Positions 1 to 10,998 of a DNA stretch of 64,000 bases are shown one piece after another. Position numbers and translations under genes: made by a program. The number at the start of each line of letters is the position of its first letter. Within the stretch, counting starts at the first letter, position 1. Location of the stretch: positions 163,997,872 to 164,061,871 of the forward strand of contig OZ038380.1 of NCBI GenBank assembly GCA_964036045.1. Direction: 5' to 3'. This stretch comes from Eutreptiella sp. 'Long Island Sound 2002' (taxonomy: Eukaryota > Euglenozoa > Euglenophyceae > Eutreptiales > Eutreptiaceae). The notes under the pieces were generated by a model. The model was given only the letters and a program-made list of their open reading frames with translations. It searched no databases and was not told the DNA's origin.

Positions 1-1475
1 GGGCAGTGGGCAGTGGACCTCCTGCAATGCACTGCCTCACTGCCTGGGGGCAGTGGGCGTAGGACCTCCTGCAATACACTGCCTCTTTGCCTGGGGGCAG
101 TGGGCAGTGGACCTCCTGCAACACACTGCCTCACTGCCCGGGGGCAGTGGGCAGTGGACCTCCTTCACTGCACTGCTCCACTGCCTGGGGGCAGTGGGCA
201 GTGGAACTCCTGCAATACACTGCCCCACTGCCTGGGGGCAGTGGGCAGTGCAACTGCTGCAATCCACTGCCTCACTGCCTGGGGGCAGTGGGCAGTGCAA
301 CTCTTGCAATGCACTGCCTCATTGCTTGGGGGCAGGGGCAGTGCACAGCCCCCAATGCACTGCCCCCATTCCTGGGGGCAGGGGGCAGTGGACTTCCTGC
401 AATACACTGCCTCACTCCCTGGGGGCAGTGGGCAGTGGACCTCCTGCAATACACCGCCTCACTGCCTGGGGGAAGCAGGCAGTGCAACTCCTGCAATGCA
501 CTGCCTCACTGCCTGGGGGCAGTGGGCAGTGGAACCCCTGCAATGCACTGCCCCACTGCCTGGGGGCAACGGGCAGTGCAACTCCTGCAACGCACTGCCT
601 CACTGCCTGGGGGCACGGGACAGTGCAATTCCTCCAACGCAGTGCCTCACTGCCTGGGGGCAGTGGGCAGTGGAACTCCTGCAATGCACTGCCTCACTGC
701 CCTGGGGCAGTGGGCAGTGCAACTCCTGCAATGCACTGCCTCACTGCCTGGGGGCAGTGGGCAGTGCAACTCCTGCAATGCACTACCCCACTGCCTGGGG
801 GCAGTGGGCAGTGCAAATTGTGCAATGAGCTGCCTCACTGCCCTGGGGCAGTGGGCAGTGGAACTCTTGCAATGCACTGCCCGACTGCCTGGGGGCAGTG
901 GGCAGTGCAACTCCTGCAACGCACTGCCTCACTCCCTGGGGGCAGTGGACAGTGGAACTCCTGCAATGCACTGCCTCACTGCCTGGGGGCAGTGGGCAGT
1001 GCAACTCCTGCAATGCACTGCCTCACTGCGGGGGGGGCAGTGGGCAGTGCAATTTCTGCAATGCACTGCCTCATTGCCCTGGGGCAGTAGGCAGTGGAAC
1101 TCCTGCAATGCACTGCCTCACTGCCTGGGAGCAGTGGGCAGTGCAACTCCTGCAATGCACTGCCTCACTGCCCTGAGGGCAGTGGGCAGTGCAACTCCTG
1201 CAATGCACTACCTCACTGCCTGGGGGCAGTGGGCAGTGCAACTCCTGCAATGCACTGCCTCATTGCCTGGGAGCAGTGGGCAGTAGAACTCCTACAATGC
1301 ACTGCCTCACTGCCTGGGGGCAGTGGGCAGTGCAACTCTTGCAATGCACTGCCTCACTGCCTGGGGGCAGTGGGCAGTGGAACTCTTGCAATGCCCCGCT
1401 TCACTGCCTGGGGGCAGTGGGCAGCGCAACTCCTGCAATGCACTGCCTCACTGCCTGGGGGCAGTGGACAGCGCG
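1..1475. repeat. 47-bp minisatellite, about 31 copies
   Basis: Tandem copies of a 47-bp unit containing CACTGCCTGGGGGCAGTGGG and CTCCTGCAATGCACTGCCT; the CTCCTGCAATG phrase recurs every 47 bases (for example 721 and 768). The array continues beyond the left edge. Because 47 is not a multiple of three, all frames stay open and give long Gly/Cys/Trp-rich translations with no sign of being proteins. The unit is partly self-complementary (CACTGCC and GGCAGTG). Confidence 0.95.
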
Positions 1476-2130
1476 AGCTGTGTGGCATCGCCTTGCCATG
1501 CGCACACCTCGTGCTTCCGGGGAGGGTGGGTGGGAAGGAAAACAAAAAATTTCTTTTACCCCGGAATCGACGGTTCATGATTTGCTTTTGGTTGATGGGC
1601 GTGCAGGCGCTTAGCCCTGGCCATTCCAAAGTGTCGCTGGCGCTTTTGGCTCTTTCGCTTTTGCTATTTTTTGATTCGCTGCGAATTTGTTGGTCTGTCG
1701 CTTCAATTGTTCTGATTTTCACATCGTGGACCATGCTGTGCATTTGCCTTTTAGTTTTTAGCGTGAGCTGATGAGGCCGCTGTTGTTTGGCGGCGAAATG
1801 CATACTCTTATGGAGTAGACGCTCAGAGTGACACATTGCCAGTGTTGATTCAAGCTTGAGGCTGTTTTGCTTCGCTGTGTGACACTGAGGGCATAGAAGC
1901 ACGAGTTGGGTCAAAACAACTCGAAGCATTTTCACTTTCAACACGGTCATTGGATTCTTGCGTGCGGATGCCTTCTACTCAACGAGGAGCACGTGCTTCC
2001 CGTCCCAAATGGGACTTGTCCTTTGTACCTCACCCATGTCGCCCCGCGGTTGTTGACTATCTCAAGAAAGTGGAGCGTGCTCATCGCAAGTCCATTGCCT
2101 TGAAAAAGTTGACGTGGGTGCATGAACATT
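1476..2130. other. single-copy spacer with unrecognised ORFs
   Basis: Non-repetitive sequence between two arrays. On the minus strand an open frame from 1950 to about 1480 is Lys/Ser/Gln-rich with a Cys-x2-Cys near its start and then runs into the minisatellite. On the plus strand 1950-2130 is open and includes a basic stretch (LKKVERAHRKSIALKK). Either could be an exon of the gene ending at 4035 or chance. I recognise no family and assign no function. Confidence 0.3.
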
Positions 2131-2133
2131 CCT

Positions 2134-3529
2134 GTGTTGTGTTGTGTTGCATTGCGTTGTGTTGTGTTGCGTTGTGTTGTGTTGTGTTGTGTTGTGTTGT
2201 GTTGTGTTGTATTGTGTTGTGTTGTGTTGTGTTGTGTTGCGTTGTGTTGTGTTGTGTTGTGTTGTGTTGTGTTGTGTTGTGTTGTATTGTGTTGTGTTGT
2301 ATTGTGTTGTGTTGTGTTGTGTTGTGTTGCGTTGCGTTGCGTTGCGTTGCGTTGTGTTATGTTGTGTTGTGTTGTGTTGTGGTGTGTTGTGTTGTCTTGT
2401 GTTGTGTTGTGTTGTGTTGTGTTGTGTTGTGTTGTGTTGTGTTGTGTTGTGTTGTGTTGCGTTGTGTTGTGTACTGTTGTGTTGTGTTGCGTTGCGTTGT
2501 CTTGTGTTGTGTTGCGCTGCGCTGTGTTGTGTTGCGTTGTGTTGCGTTGCGTTGCGTTGCGTTGTGTTGTGCTGTGTGTTGTGTTGTGTTGTGTTGTGTT
2601 GTGTTGTGTTGTGTTGTGTTGTGTTGTGTTGTGTTGTGTTGTGTTGTGTTGTGTTGTGTTGTGCTGTGTTGTGTTGTGTTGTGTTGTGTTGTGTTGTGTT
2701 GTGTTGTGTTGTGTTGCGTTGTGTTGTGTTGTGTTGTGTTGTGTTGTGTTGTGTTGTGTTGTGTTGTGTTGTGTTGTGTTGTGTTGTGTTGTGTTGCGTT
2801 GCGTTTTGTTGTGTTGTGTTGTGTTGTGTTGTGTCGTGTCGTGTCGTGTTGTGTTGTGTTGTGTTGTGTTGTGTTGTGTTGTGTTGTGTTGTGTTGTGTT
2901 GTGTTGTGTTGTGTTGTGTTGTGTTGTGTTGTGTTGTGTTGTGTTGTGTTGTGTTGTGTTGTGTTGTGTTGTGTTGTGTTGTGTTGTGTTGTGTTGTGTT
3001 GTGTTGTGTTGTGTTGTGTTGTGTGTTGTGTGCTGTTGTGTTGTGTTGTGTTCTGTTGTGTTGTGTTGTGTTGTGTTGTGTTGTGTTGCGTTGCGTTATG
3101 TTGTGTTGTGTTGTGCTGTGTTGTGTTGTGTTGTGTTGTGTTGTGTTCTGTTGTGTTGTGTTGTGTTGTGTTGTGTTGTGTTGTTTTGCGTTGTGTTTTG
3201 TTGTGTTGTGCTGTGTTGTGTTGTGTTGTGTTGTGTGGCGTTGTGTTGTGTTGCGTTGCGTTGCGTTGCGTTGTGTTGTGTTGTGTTGTGTTGTGTTGTG
3301 TTGTGTTGTGTTGTGTTGTGTTGTGTTGTGTTGTGTTGTGTTGCGTTGCGTTGTGTTGTGTTGTGCTGTGTTGCGTTGTGTTGTGTTGTGTTGTGTTGTG
3401 TTGTGTTGTGTTGTGTTGTGTTGCGTTGTGTTGTGTTGTGTTGTGTTGTGTTGTGTTGTGTTGTGTTGTGTTGTGTTGTGTTGTGTTGTGTTGTGTTGTG
3501 TTGTGTTGTGTTGTGTTGTGTTGTGTTGC
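2134..3529. repeat. 1.4-kb (GTTGT)n pentanucleotide array
   Basis: About 280 copies of a GTTGT/GTGTT pentamer with scattered T-to-C variants (GTTGC, GTCGT) and a few short interruptions such as GTACT and GTGCTG. All three plus frames read as Cys-Val-Leu repeats and the minus frames as Gln-His-Asn-Thr repeats, purely as a result of the 15-base translation cycle. It ends 55 bases before a splice acceptor, so it probably lies inside an intron. Confidence 0.95.
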
Positions 3530-3584
3530 CGCACCTGCTGCCCGGCACGTCGGTCTCTCCCCCGCACTGTGCTCATCATCGCAG

Positions 3585-4035
3585 GCACCCGGACATCGCC
3601 CTCACAGGGGGCCAGCCCCACATGCTCCGCCCGGAGCGGCAGCTGCGCCTCGGCGCCGTGCAGAACCGCACCGCCGCCCTGTGGGCCCAGTACGGCCACC
3701 CGCAGGGCCCCTTTGTGGACGCGGCCCAGGGGGTCCCGGCCGCCGTGGAGCTGCTGCGGTCGGTGGGGGCCCGGCCGCCGCGGTACCAGCCCAACGCCGC
3801 GTCGATGTGCACGGCCGAGGACGTGTGGGGGTGGGGCGGCACGTACGGCACGCGCGTCGTGCTCCTGCGCGACGTGGGCATCGGGTGCGCCGTGATGCTG
3901 AACCAGCCCAACCTCTGGACGCGCGGGGCGGCCCCCGCTCGGTTCTCCTCGCGGCACCACTACCTCTACCACAACATGTCCGCGATCCTCCGCGACATCT
4001 GGCCCTCCGTTGCGTCCGACCGGTTTTTCGGGTGA
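3585..4035 (+). CDS. terminal exon of a host gene, product unknown
   Basis: A strongly coding, GC-rich exon with third positions mostly G or C. It begins after a classical acceptor (CTCATCATCGCAG ending at 3584) and ends at TGA 4033-4035. The last ~150 residues of a protein are visible. They include a helical QNRTAALWAQYG stretch, CTAEDVWGWGGTYGTRVVL, and IGCAVMLNQPNLW near the end. The Gly-rich turn followed by two strands and a C-terminal helix is weakly reminiscent of the C-terminal part of serine beta-lactamase/esterase-type proteins (a HGG-x-G-like strand, then G-x-x-V-x-x-N). Catalytic motifs would be in upstream exons that are not visible, so this stays a guess. The upstream intron contains the pentanucleotide array. 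It is the best single-copy host coding sequence in the window. Confidence 0.7.
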
Positions 4036-4144
4036 TGGGCCCCCCCGACGGGCCTGCGATGGCGATCTGGAGGGGGGGAGGGGGGGCAATGCGAAGACCG
4101 CAGTGGAAGAGTGATACGGAACGTTTCATGGTATTTTGGCTCCG

Positions 4145-4370
4145 CTATGAGTTACACCCACACACTCACATGCACCACCCCCCAACACACACACACTCCC
4201 ATCCACCTGCACACACACGCACGCACGCGCGCGCACAGACGCACAGACACACACACACGCACACGCACACACACACACACACTCCCACCCACCCACCTGC
4301 ACACACACACGCACGCGTGCGCGCGCGCACCCGCCCACTCACACACATGCGCACCCACCCACCCTCCCAC
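4145..4370. repeat. CA-rich microsatellite
   Basis: Alternating CA/CG/CAC tract on the plus strand (ACACACACGCACGCACGCGC and similar), with CCCACC interruptions, about 110 bases after the stop codon of the preceding exon. Translations are Thr/His or Val/Cys repeats and not genes. Confidence 0.9.
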
Positions 4371-4964
4371 CGGCCCCCTCTCACGCACCCCACCCCATTC
4401 CCCAGCAGCACCATCCAGAGTACTTAGTGCGGTCCCTCCAGCAGGAGGATGTGGCGGGGGGTAACGACGGCCCTGCCACGCGGACGGTGGTCAGGTACAG
4501 TCTCAGCGGCCCAGCGATATCCCTCTCCTCCACGTCCACTGCCATACTGTTTGGGGGGGGGAGAGGGGCTATTTCGGGTAGAATTGCTGTGTCACAAACC
4601 CGAAATTAGGGATTTGCACGGGTATACGTTGGGCTGTGCCTTTGCCCCCTTGTGCCATGCCAGAGGATTTGGTGAATCTTAATGAGTTTCCCACGGAAGG
4701 CGCAGAAGTGCTGAAGGGGTGTGGCCTCATTTGTAGCGTTCCCGCGGCATTCATTGGGGCAGCAGCATCCCTCCACTGTTTCTCATGAGCAATGCTGTCC
4801 ACCCCCGCACAATTGGCCCGCTCAGCTTTAGGAAATGGCACAGGTTTTGTTGCGCCATCATTTGTAGATTCGGACAACATGGAACACCCCCCCCCCCCCC
4901 GCGTCTAGACCCCGCCCCCGATAGGGCAGGCGATGGCCTTGACAGGGGGCAAGAAGGCTCACCG
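4371..4964. other. C-tract-rich non-coding stretch
   Basis: No convincing gene. It contains G- and C-runs of 8-14 bases (4554-4561, 4877-4891) and short open frames without family features. Confidence 0.5.
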
Positions 4965-5215
4965 TCACGATACGCACGGTCGACGGCATTGAACGCCCCC
5001 CCCCCCCCCCACACGGGTCTCAGCTCCTGCGCGTTCTGCACAAACGGTGTTGGGGGTCGCACAGGGGCGGGCCTTGCATGGCTCACCCTCAGCGGAGGCG
5101 TGGGGCAGCCGCAGCTGCTGCGGAAAGGCGTCATGGACGCGGCAGAACGCAGGTCGCATGACCTGCGGCCGGAGGATGGTCTCCCCAAAACGTGAGGGGT
5201 CCCGCTTCAGGCGGT
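4965..5215 (-). CDS. possible exon(s) of an unrecognised gene
   Basis: Minus-strand GC-rich frame reading RFGETILRPQVMRPAFCRV and then HDAFPQQLRLPHA before a good donor (GAGG/GTGAGC at 5087/5086). A matching acceptor (GCGCAG, ending at 5027) would remove exactly 60 bases and keep the frame, which then closes at TGA 4967-4965 after a 15-base G-run. Composition resembles the 3585-4035 exon. No family recognised. A spurious open frame in GC-rich DNA remains possible. Confidence 0.25.
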
Positions 5216-7009
5216 GCCCACCGAAACACCCCCCAAACGTACCAAAAAGCCCCCCCCCCCCTGACCTCGCCCGAATGGCCCCCCACAAAACCAATCTGCA
5301 CCAACAACGGCACCCTTTCTACCAACACGCCACCCGCCTTCCCCACGGGTGCTACACTTGTGGACCGTTGGTACCAAACAGCCAACTTGGTTGCCCCCGT
5401 TCACACTGAACACAACCCGAGGATGGGGTACCTTGGGGTGTCCTCCTTCCCACCACTTTCTACACAACTTTCTTTTTGGGTCCACCGTCAGGTCCCTCTT
5501 TTGGGGGGTGAAAAATTTCCATTGCAGCCGTTTGCTGCCTTGCTTATCCTGCCATCCGCCCTTTCGAAGCTTCCCTGTTGCACATTTGCTGCTGCCCTTT
5601 GCAGTGTGCCCTTTGATTCTTTTCTCGGAATTCCTTCACGATGAATTGCTTCTTTTTCCGCGGGCTCAAACCCTGGGTCAGCCCCCTACAGCAGCCCCCC
5701 CCCCCCCCTCTGCCGCACCCATCTGTACGCATTAGTGTCAGATTCCCAGTCCCCAAACAGCCACCTCCTGCGGGCAACGTGCACGAAAAACAGCGTGTAG
5801 GCACATTTTGGGGGGTTTCTTTGGAGCATTGTAGCCGGGGAGAAGGGGGGGTTGGTACATTTTGCGCCAAAACGGAGGTTTTGGTACAAAACGAGGGGTT
5901 GTGTGGTATGCACCACCGCTCCAGGGGCCGCGGATCTTCTGGCGGCGCTGCAATACGACCGGTACCTCCCTTTTTGTGGGGGGATAACCCCCTCGACCCT
6001 GTTGCGGGTGTCCCCTCACACCACAGCCACCGCGTGATGGACCTTCAGAGGCCCATGCCCTCCGGGATAGGGCCTCCCGACACAAGACCCTGTCGGAACT
6101 GAAAGGGCACGTGCCCTCCGCAGAACGCTTTGGCCACCCGCTTTGGGTGCCCCCCCCCCCCCCTCGCGCACGCTAAGCCCAACCCGGTGTGGCCGAATGG
6201 GGCCAGGAACTACTGCAGCATAGGGGGGAGTGGCCCTTGACCAGGATGCACGCATAACCCAGTAGAGCCCAGCGCCAGTGCAGCAAGCAGAAGCAGAGGG
6301 GAAGTTCTTGCACTGTGTGCGCACTGCGTGGGCACTACATGCATACTGCGCACACAGATGCTGGGATACTCACCCAAGTAATACGGTTGATGGTGACCGT
6401 ATTATTTCTTCGGAATCCATTTCAGAAAAATGAACAATCCAAAAATATTTCACTATTTATGGAAGCACTTTTCCTTTATAGGAAACCAAGGGCACAGTTT
6501 ACCACCAAAAGGTAGCTACGGTGCGAGTATTTGCCGACATCCAAAACTTCGCACTGCGTGCACGGCATTCCCAGAGACGAGGGCTGAATTTGAGCTCACA
6601 GTTTGTACTGTGGGAGCGCCGCAGGACGTCAGGATGGACAGAAGGCGATGACAGCCGTGGGGCAGGTGCGGCCAGAGCCTAATGTGGACGTTGCCGTCCT
6701 GACCATTTGAGGCCTCGTTCACACGTGCGCGCGCACAGACACACACACGAGGGTGGTTGTTGAGGGGTCTGTGGCATCCACGATGGACTGTGGGCTGTCA
6801 GACTGGTGCCCTGAGAGAAGATATGGAACGCGGACGTTGATGACGAGGGATCGCTTGTTGCGGATGCCTTTGTTGGCAGTGAAGTAGCAGCCCGAACCAG
6901 GGGTCGATACAGTCCTTGGACACCTGAGGCGGGTGGAACACTTTTGGCATTGGCATGGGAAAATGGGGGACAATGGGAAAGGGCAGGTAATGGGCATGGG
7001 ACCTGGGGG
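5216..7009. other. no gene recognised
   Basis: C-tracts (5251-5261, 5696-5708, 6150-6162), scattered short ORFs rich in Pro/Gly and a short CA run near 6725-6745. No domain, RNA gene or mobile-element structure could be supported. Confidence 0.5.
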
Positions 7010-7250
7010 AAATGGGGGTGGTCGTGGGTATAAAACCACCCCCAACCCCTTTTTTGGCCATTTTTGACCTCTGGGGTGGTTTTATGCCACCTGGGGGTGG
7101 TTTTATCCCCCCTTTTGCAGGGGTGGGTTTATCCCCCCAAAGGGGTGGTTTTTATCCCCCCATTTTGGTCATTTGGGGGGGGGGGTTATCACCCATTTTT
7201 GATGATTTTATCCCCCTATTGGTCGGGGGGGGGGTTGGCCCATCTCAATG
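7010..7250. repeat. degenerate repeats of a self-complementary GGGGTGGTTTTATCCCCC motif
   Basis: At least six imperfect units pair a G-run (GGGGTGG), TTTTAT and a C-run (CCCCC), roughly 25-45 bases apart, for example GGGGTGGTTTTATGCC, GGGGTGGTTTTATCCC and GGGGTGGTTTTTATCC. Each unit could fold as a short G/C hairpin. Function unknown. Confidence 0.6.
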
Positions 7251-8077
7251 TGAACCAGGAAACTCAGTCCCGGAAGACAGGTTGTTTTAACCCCCCCCCC
7301 CCCGTGCCTAGGAACCACCTTGTGCAAGAACCACCCCCTGGTTTCGCGGTCGAATTCTTGCATAACTTTTTTTACCAGTGGGTATTCGGTTTTCCATGGT
7401 TCTGGTGGATGTGGGACAGCTATTCAGGTGTGCAGGACATCATTTCATGTGTGTTGCTATGGGTCCCCCCATCAGGGGAGACCCTATCAGTCACTCACAG
7501 GCGCACATCCCCCTTAAACACCTCCCCCCTGCTCTCGACCCCTTCCCCGAAGCAACCAGCCCCTGATAAGAAACAAACAAAAGTCAGTTAAACACAGGGG
7601 ACCATTGATAGCACCTGTTTGCAAATTTTATTTTTTCATTGTTGGCAAACCATCCTTTCTTAGTTAAGCAGGTGCTGTTTGATGGCTGGGTGCCTGGGCA
7701 GGCAGGTTTCACCTTCTTGCCCTACTGGGGGGGGAGGAGAGGACGCCCAGGAACTCAAGGTGTCCAAGAGAGCAAGGTGGGATGTAAAAATAAAAACCTG
7801 TAAGTTCCTCTCCTGTCCTCCCGCCTGGGCCACCGCCGCCTTCTTGCCCCCCACCCTCGGGTTCCACACATTTTTGGACTTCAACGGGTCAGGGATGTTG
7901 CAGACATTAAATTTTTTTGTGCTGTGTCTGTGTTACCGAAGCTCATATGAACGAAGCTTGGCCCCAAGGGACAGCACAGACAGGACTTGAGGATGGTGTA
8001 TCACAGGAAGAAGGGTTTCACGTCTCAGCGGGTTGAACAGTAGATCATCCCATGCACGTTGGATTTGGGGTATCACC
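7251..8077. other. no gene recognised
   Basis: Mixed-composition sequence with a 12-base C-run near 7292. Short ORFs in several frames lack domains or splice context. Confidence 0.45.
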
Positions 8078-8170
8078 GTTTTTTTGTACCCCCCCCCCCA
8101 TTAGGGGAGATACAGCCCGAAAAAAAATATACCACTCCTATGTATAAAAAAGTTTCGCAACCCCAATTTT
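8078..8170. repeat. C-tract element, copy 1
   Basis: T-run, then C10-11, then TTAGGGG, an A-run, ATAT-CCA and GTAT-AAAAA, in the same order as the sequence at 18541-18650. Two similarly organised copies 10 kb apart suggest a short dispersed element with a C-tract core. Confidence 0.4.
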
Positions 8171-8516
8171 TTTCTAAAGAACACCACTAGTTGCTTTTTC
8201 ATATTGTGTAAGCGTAGCCTACATAATGCTTTGAGGACCCCAGACATTCCCTGTTTTGCCGGTACAAATTTGGTACCCCTACATATCCCTGTCGGCCCAA
8301 AGTTCAGCCGCCACAAAGCGAGGGTGTTGGCCGTGGGGCCCCAAGAATTTGGCTTGGGGTAAAATTGGTCGAAATGACCTTCCAATTTTTCTAGGAATAG
8401 TAGCAATAGCACAGGTAGCAAACTACGTGTGGCATAGGTGAGGGTTCGGGAACCGTCCTGTGCATGTCATACCCTTTTATACCGTTCCCTTGTTGCAGGT
8501 TTTTTCACGATCCTAG

Positions 8517-9942
8517 TTGAATTGGCCACGTTTCAACTGGTTTTGTGCACAAGCAATGTTGAACCCCAATGTAGGCTTGTGGGACATTGGTGGGGTGCAG
8601 TGTACTGGCGTTGTGAGCCCATTTAGCGTGCTGTACTTTCTTGTTTTGGGCGCCACTACCTCATACAGGACTTCTATAACGTTGTTGACAACAACATTGT
8701 CCTCAACATTTATGCCGGTCATGGGGCACACCCTCCTAGAGGCCATTTGTGTTGCTATTGGGGCGGAAACCACTTGGATCACACGAGGTGGCGGGTTGCG
8801 TGCTAATTGCACTAGTACATCATTCCGAGTCCTGAAGTTGTTGGATTTCACCTCTTTTGAAGACACGGAATTGATTCCTTGGGATAAAGCCAAGGAAACT
8901 TTGCTTCGCCTTGCAACCACCCCTCCTCCACCAACCGCGCGCATTTGCGTTTTGATTGAGTACGAGGGTTTCTTCATTGGTGTGGGGAGCAGGAATGACC
9001 GATGGTTTTATGTTGATGTACAAGGATGTCCCCGGGCTCCAAGTGGTGGTGCACTCTATACCGAGTTTTCCACTCTTGCGACCTTGTGGACGTTGTGCTA
9101 CTTCCCGATTGTTTGGCACGGACTTCCACCTCACCCAGTGAAGCCCAAGCGTGCCGAATTTGGATAGTTACGGTTAAGGCCAAAATTTTGCCAGGCACGG
9201 TTCGGAAGCTTACTCAGGATTGTGCCGTTATTACACCAGTGCTACAATCTGCACATGTCATCGCCACTCCTACTGATGTGCATGAAGTGTTGCACACCCA
9301 AACAATGTGCAAGAATACCAAAAGGCTTACAATGCTTGTATTGGTGACCATTGGTTTTGCTTGTGCGGGAAAAAGTTATCCAGATCATTGCGGCCAAGTA
9401 GTTGCACATTAGAGCAACACTGCAAGACCAGACAGCAACACTTGCACTTCATGCAAGAGAATCGCCCCTTTCGACCCGGGGAACGCACATTGTTGACTTT
9501 TTCCCCGGCAAAACGGTCCAGTGGAGATCTCAGGCGGCAATTAGCTCCTACCATGCCTACGGCGGCAAGCACCCCAATTACCGAGCAATCCGTTGTGCCT
9601 CCAGAATTGCCACTCCCACCCCTACTTTGTCCAAAAGTGCTGCCATTTGGAATCAAACATGGAAAGCATTTACGCTGCGCGTATCCACTACTACGCCACG
9701 GACATGAGGAGGCCTCATGGCGTCTAGTTGATGGCTTGGGTTTGGAATCGGTACACCCGCCGTGCATAGACGAAGGATCCTATGATTCCACGGGTTGCAT
9801 TGTACCATCTTCCCCATGTGCTGGTGTGAGGGGAAGTGTTGTGGTGCATTGTTGGATGTTTGATTCTAGAGATCGAAACAAAGGTGTAAAACATTGGAAG
9901 TTAGGCGTCGAGGCTTTGTGTATCCCGGCCGACGGTCACTGA
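8517..9942 (+). pseudogene. frameshifted coding relic with a zinc-finger-like segment
   Basis: Three open stretches follow each other in different frames: 8517-9167 (216 codons), about 9026-9412, then 9307-9942. The first has ordinary protein-like composition with segments such as LIEYEGFFIGVGSRNDRWFY. The last opens with HWFCLCGKKL and a following Cys-x4-His-Cys-x5-His stretch that could be a C2H2-like finger. A CAG acceptor-like site (TGTTGCAG) lies at 8491-8498. I read this as one gene broken by frameshifts or interrupted by unrecognised introns. The family is not identified. The strand-strand pattern near residues 145-175 recalls papain-like proteases, but no catalytic residues are clear. 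Confidence 0.35.
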
Positions 9943-9980
9943 CCAAGACGCCGAGCAAGCTATGGCAACCCAAGACATGG

Positions 9981-10205
9981 CTGATCTTGATTTTGTGGAC
10001 CGGCTTGAAATTCCATTTTGTGAACCGGCTTGGATCTCCATTAGGTGAACCGGCTTGGATCCTCATTGGGTCAACCGGCTTGGATCTTTATTGTGTGAAC
10101 CGGCTTGGATCTCCATTTTGTGGACCGGCTTGAACTTCCATTGTGTAAACCGGCTTGGATCTCCATTGTGTGACCCGGCTTGGATGTGCATTGTGTCAAC
10201 CCGCT
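9981..10205. repeat. 25-bp minisatellite, left block (about 8-9 copies)
   Basis: Tandem unit of 25 bp, consensus close to GGATCTCCATTGTGTGAACC plus GGCTT. It ends at CAACCCGCT (10197-10205), directly against the LINE. The same minisatellite resumes at 17331, so the retrotransposon splits one array. Confidence 0.9.
10197..10205. repeat. candidate 9-bp target-site duplication (left)
   Basis: CAACCCGCT, repeated exactly at 17331-17339 on the other side of the LINE. It fits the minisatellite consensus (TGAACCCGCT occurs at 17481-17490), as expected if the element landed inside a repeat unit. Confidence 0.6.
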
Positions 10206-10998
10206 CTTCTTCGCCAACGTGGACTCTATGATACTGAATGAGGTAGTGGACAAGTTCGGATCGCAGCCACACTTTGCAATAATGTCTATTCCATGGCTGG
10301 AGGCTGATGATTTGGGGAAAATGCACTAGGTATTGGAAATCTTTACCACCAAGGACAAACGTAAACAATTGGGTCCACATCTGTTTACTACTATAATTGC
10401 TCCCTTCTGAGAAGATAGTTCCTGCCTCAAACCAGACTCCGGTATCATGCTGCAGTACCTCAACGCCTCAAAGTTGCGCATGGGTGTTACCACCGACATG
10501 AAGAAAAAAGTGTGTGCGCAACTAAAATCATTTGAGAAGGCGGGTATCACTATGAAGGAATAACTGACTGGAGATCTGCTGAATGGGTATGACTCTGACG
10601 GAACAAGCTCCACAGTCACTGCCTCATGGTCGACAATAACCACGGTGTATCTGATCGGGGTACCCGCCTATTGGAGAGAGATCCAGGTCAAGGAAGTGCT
10701 AGGCGGCAAGCACAAGCAAGAAATGGTGCTACACAGGTCTGCATTTAACGCCGGTGAGATGCACCTAGCCACTTGGAGAATTCAAACACCAACGGCAGAC
10801 GATCTTATCGGAACCGTGTTCCAAACCAAGGATGGCCGCAGGCACCTGACGGTTATCAGCAACGAGGATTTCCAGTCCAAAAAACGCATGGCCCGAGGGA
10901 AGTCGGCAGCGGCGGCTAGAACACCACAGCAGCAACCCAACACACCCGCAGTGAGTATCTCCTTTGCTAAGCTAAAAAGGGATGAGCCAGGAAAATGA
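10206..10998 (+). pseudogene. LINE ORF1 (decayed)
   Basis: The frame that is open at 10564-10998 can be followed upstream to the element border with protein-like sequence throughout, broken by three stops: TAG 10327-10329, TGA 10408-10410 and TAA 10561-10563. The surviving part is basic near its end (KKRMARGKSAAAARTPQQQ), as expected for a nucleic-acid-binding ORF1 protein, but no RRM or CCHC knuckle is evident. All three stop types occur, so decay is likelier than recoding. Its final TGA (10996-10998) overlaps the ORF2 ATG (10995-10997) as ATGA, an arrangement used for termination-reinitiation in several LINE families. Confidence 0.6.

Noticed and set aside
13-1286. Long Gly/Cys/Trp-rich ORFs in all plus frames
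   Set aside because: A 47-bp repeat without stops is open in every frame; no protein evidence.
1950-4427. Very long Cys/Val/Leu (plus) and Gln/His/Asn/Thr (minus) ORFs
   Set aside because: Produced by translating the (GTTGT)n array; only the 3585-4035 part reads like a protein.
10201-10563. Recoding of stop codons in LINE ORF1
   Set aside because: Three different stops (TAG, TGA, TAA) occur in the frame, which fits decay better than any single reassigned codon.
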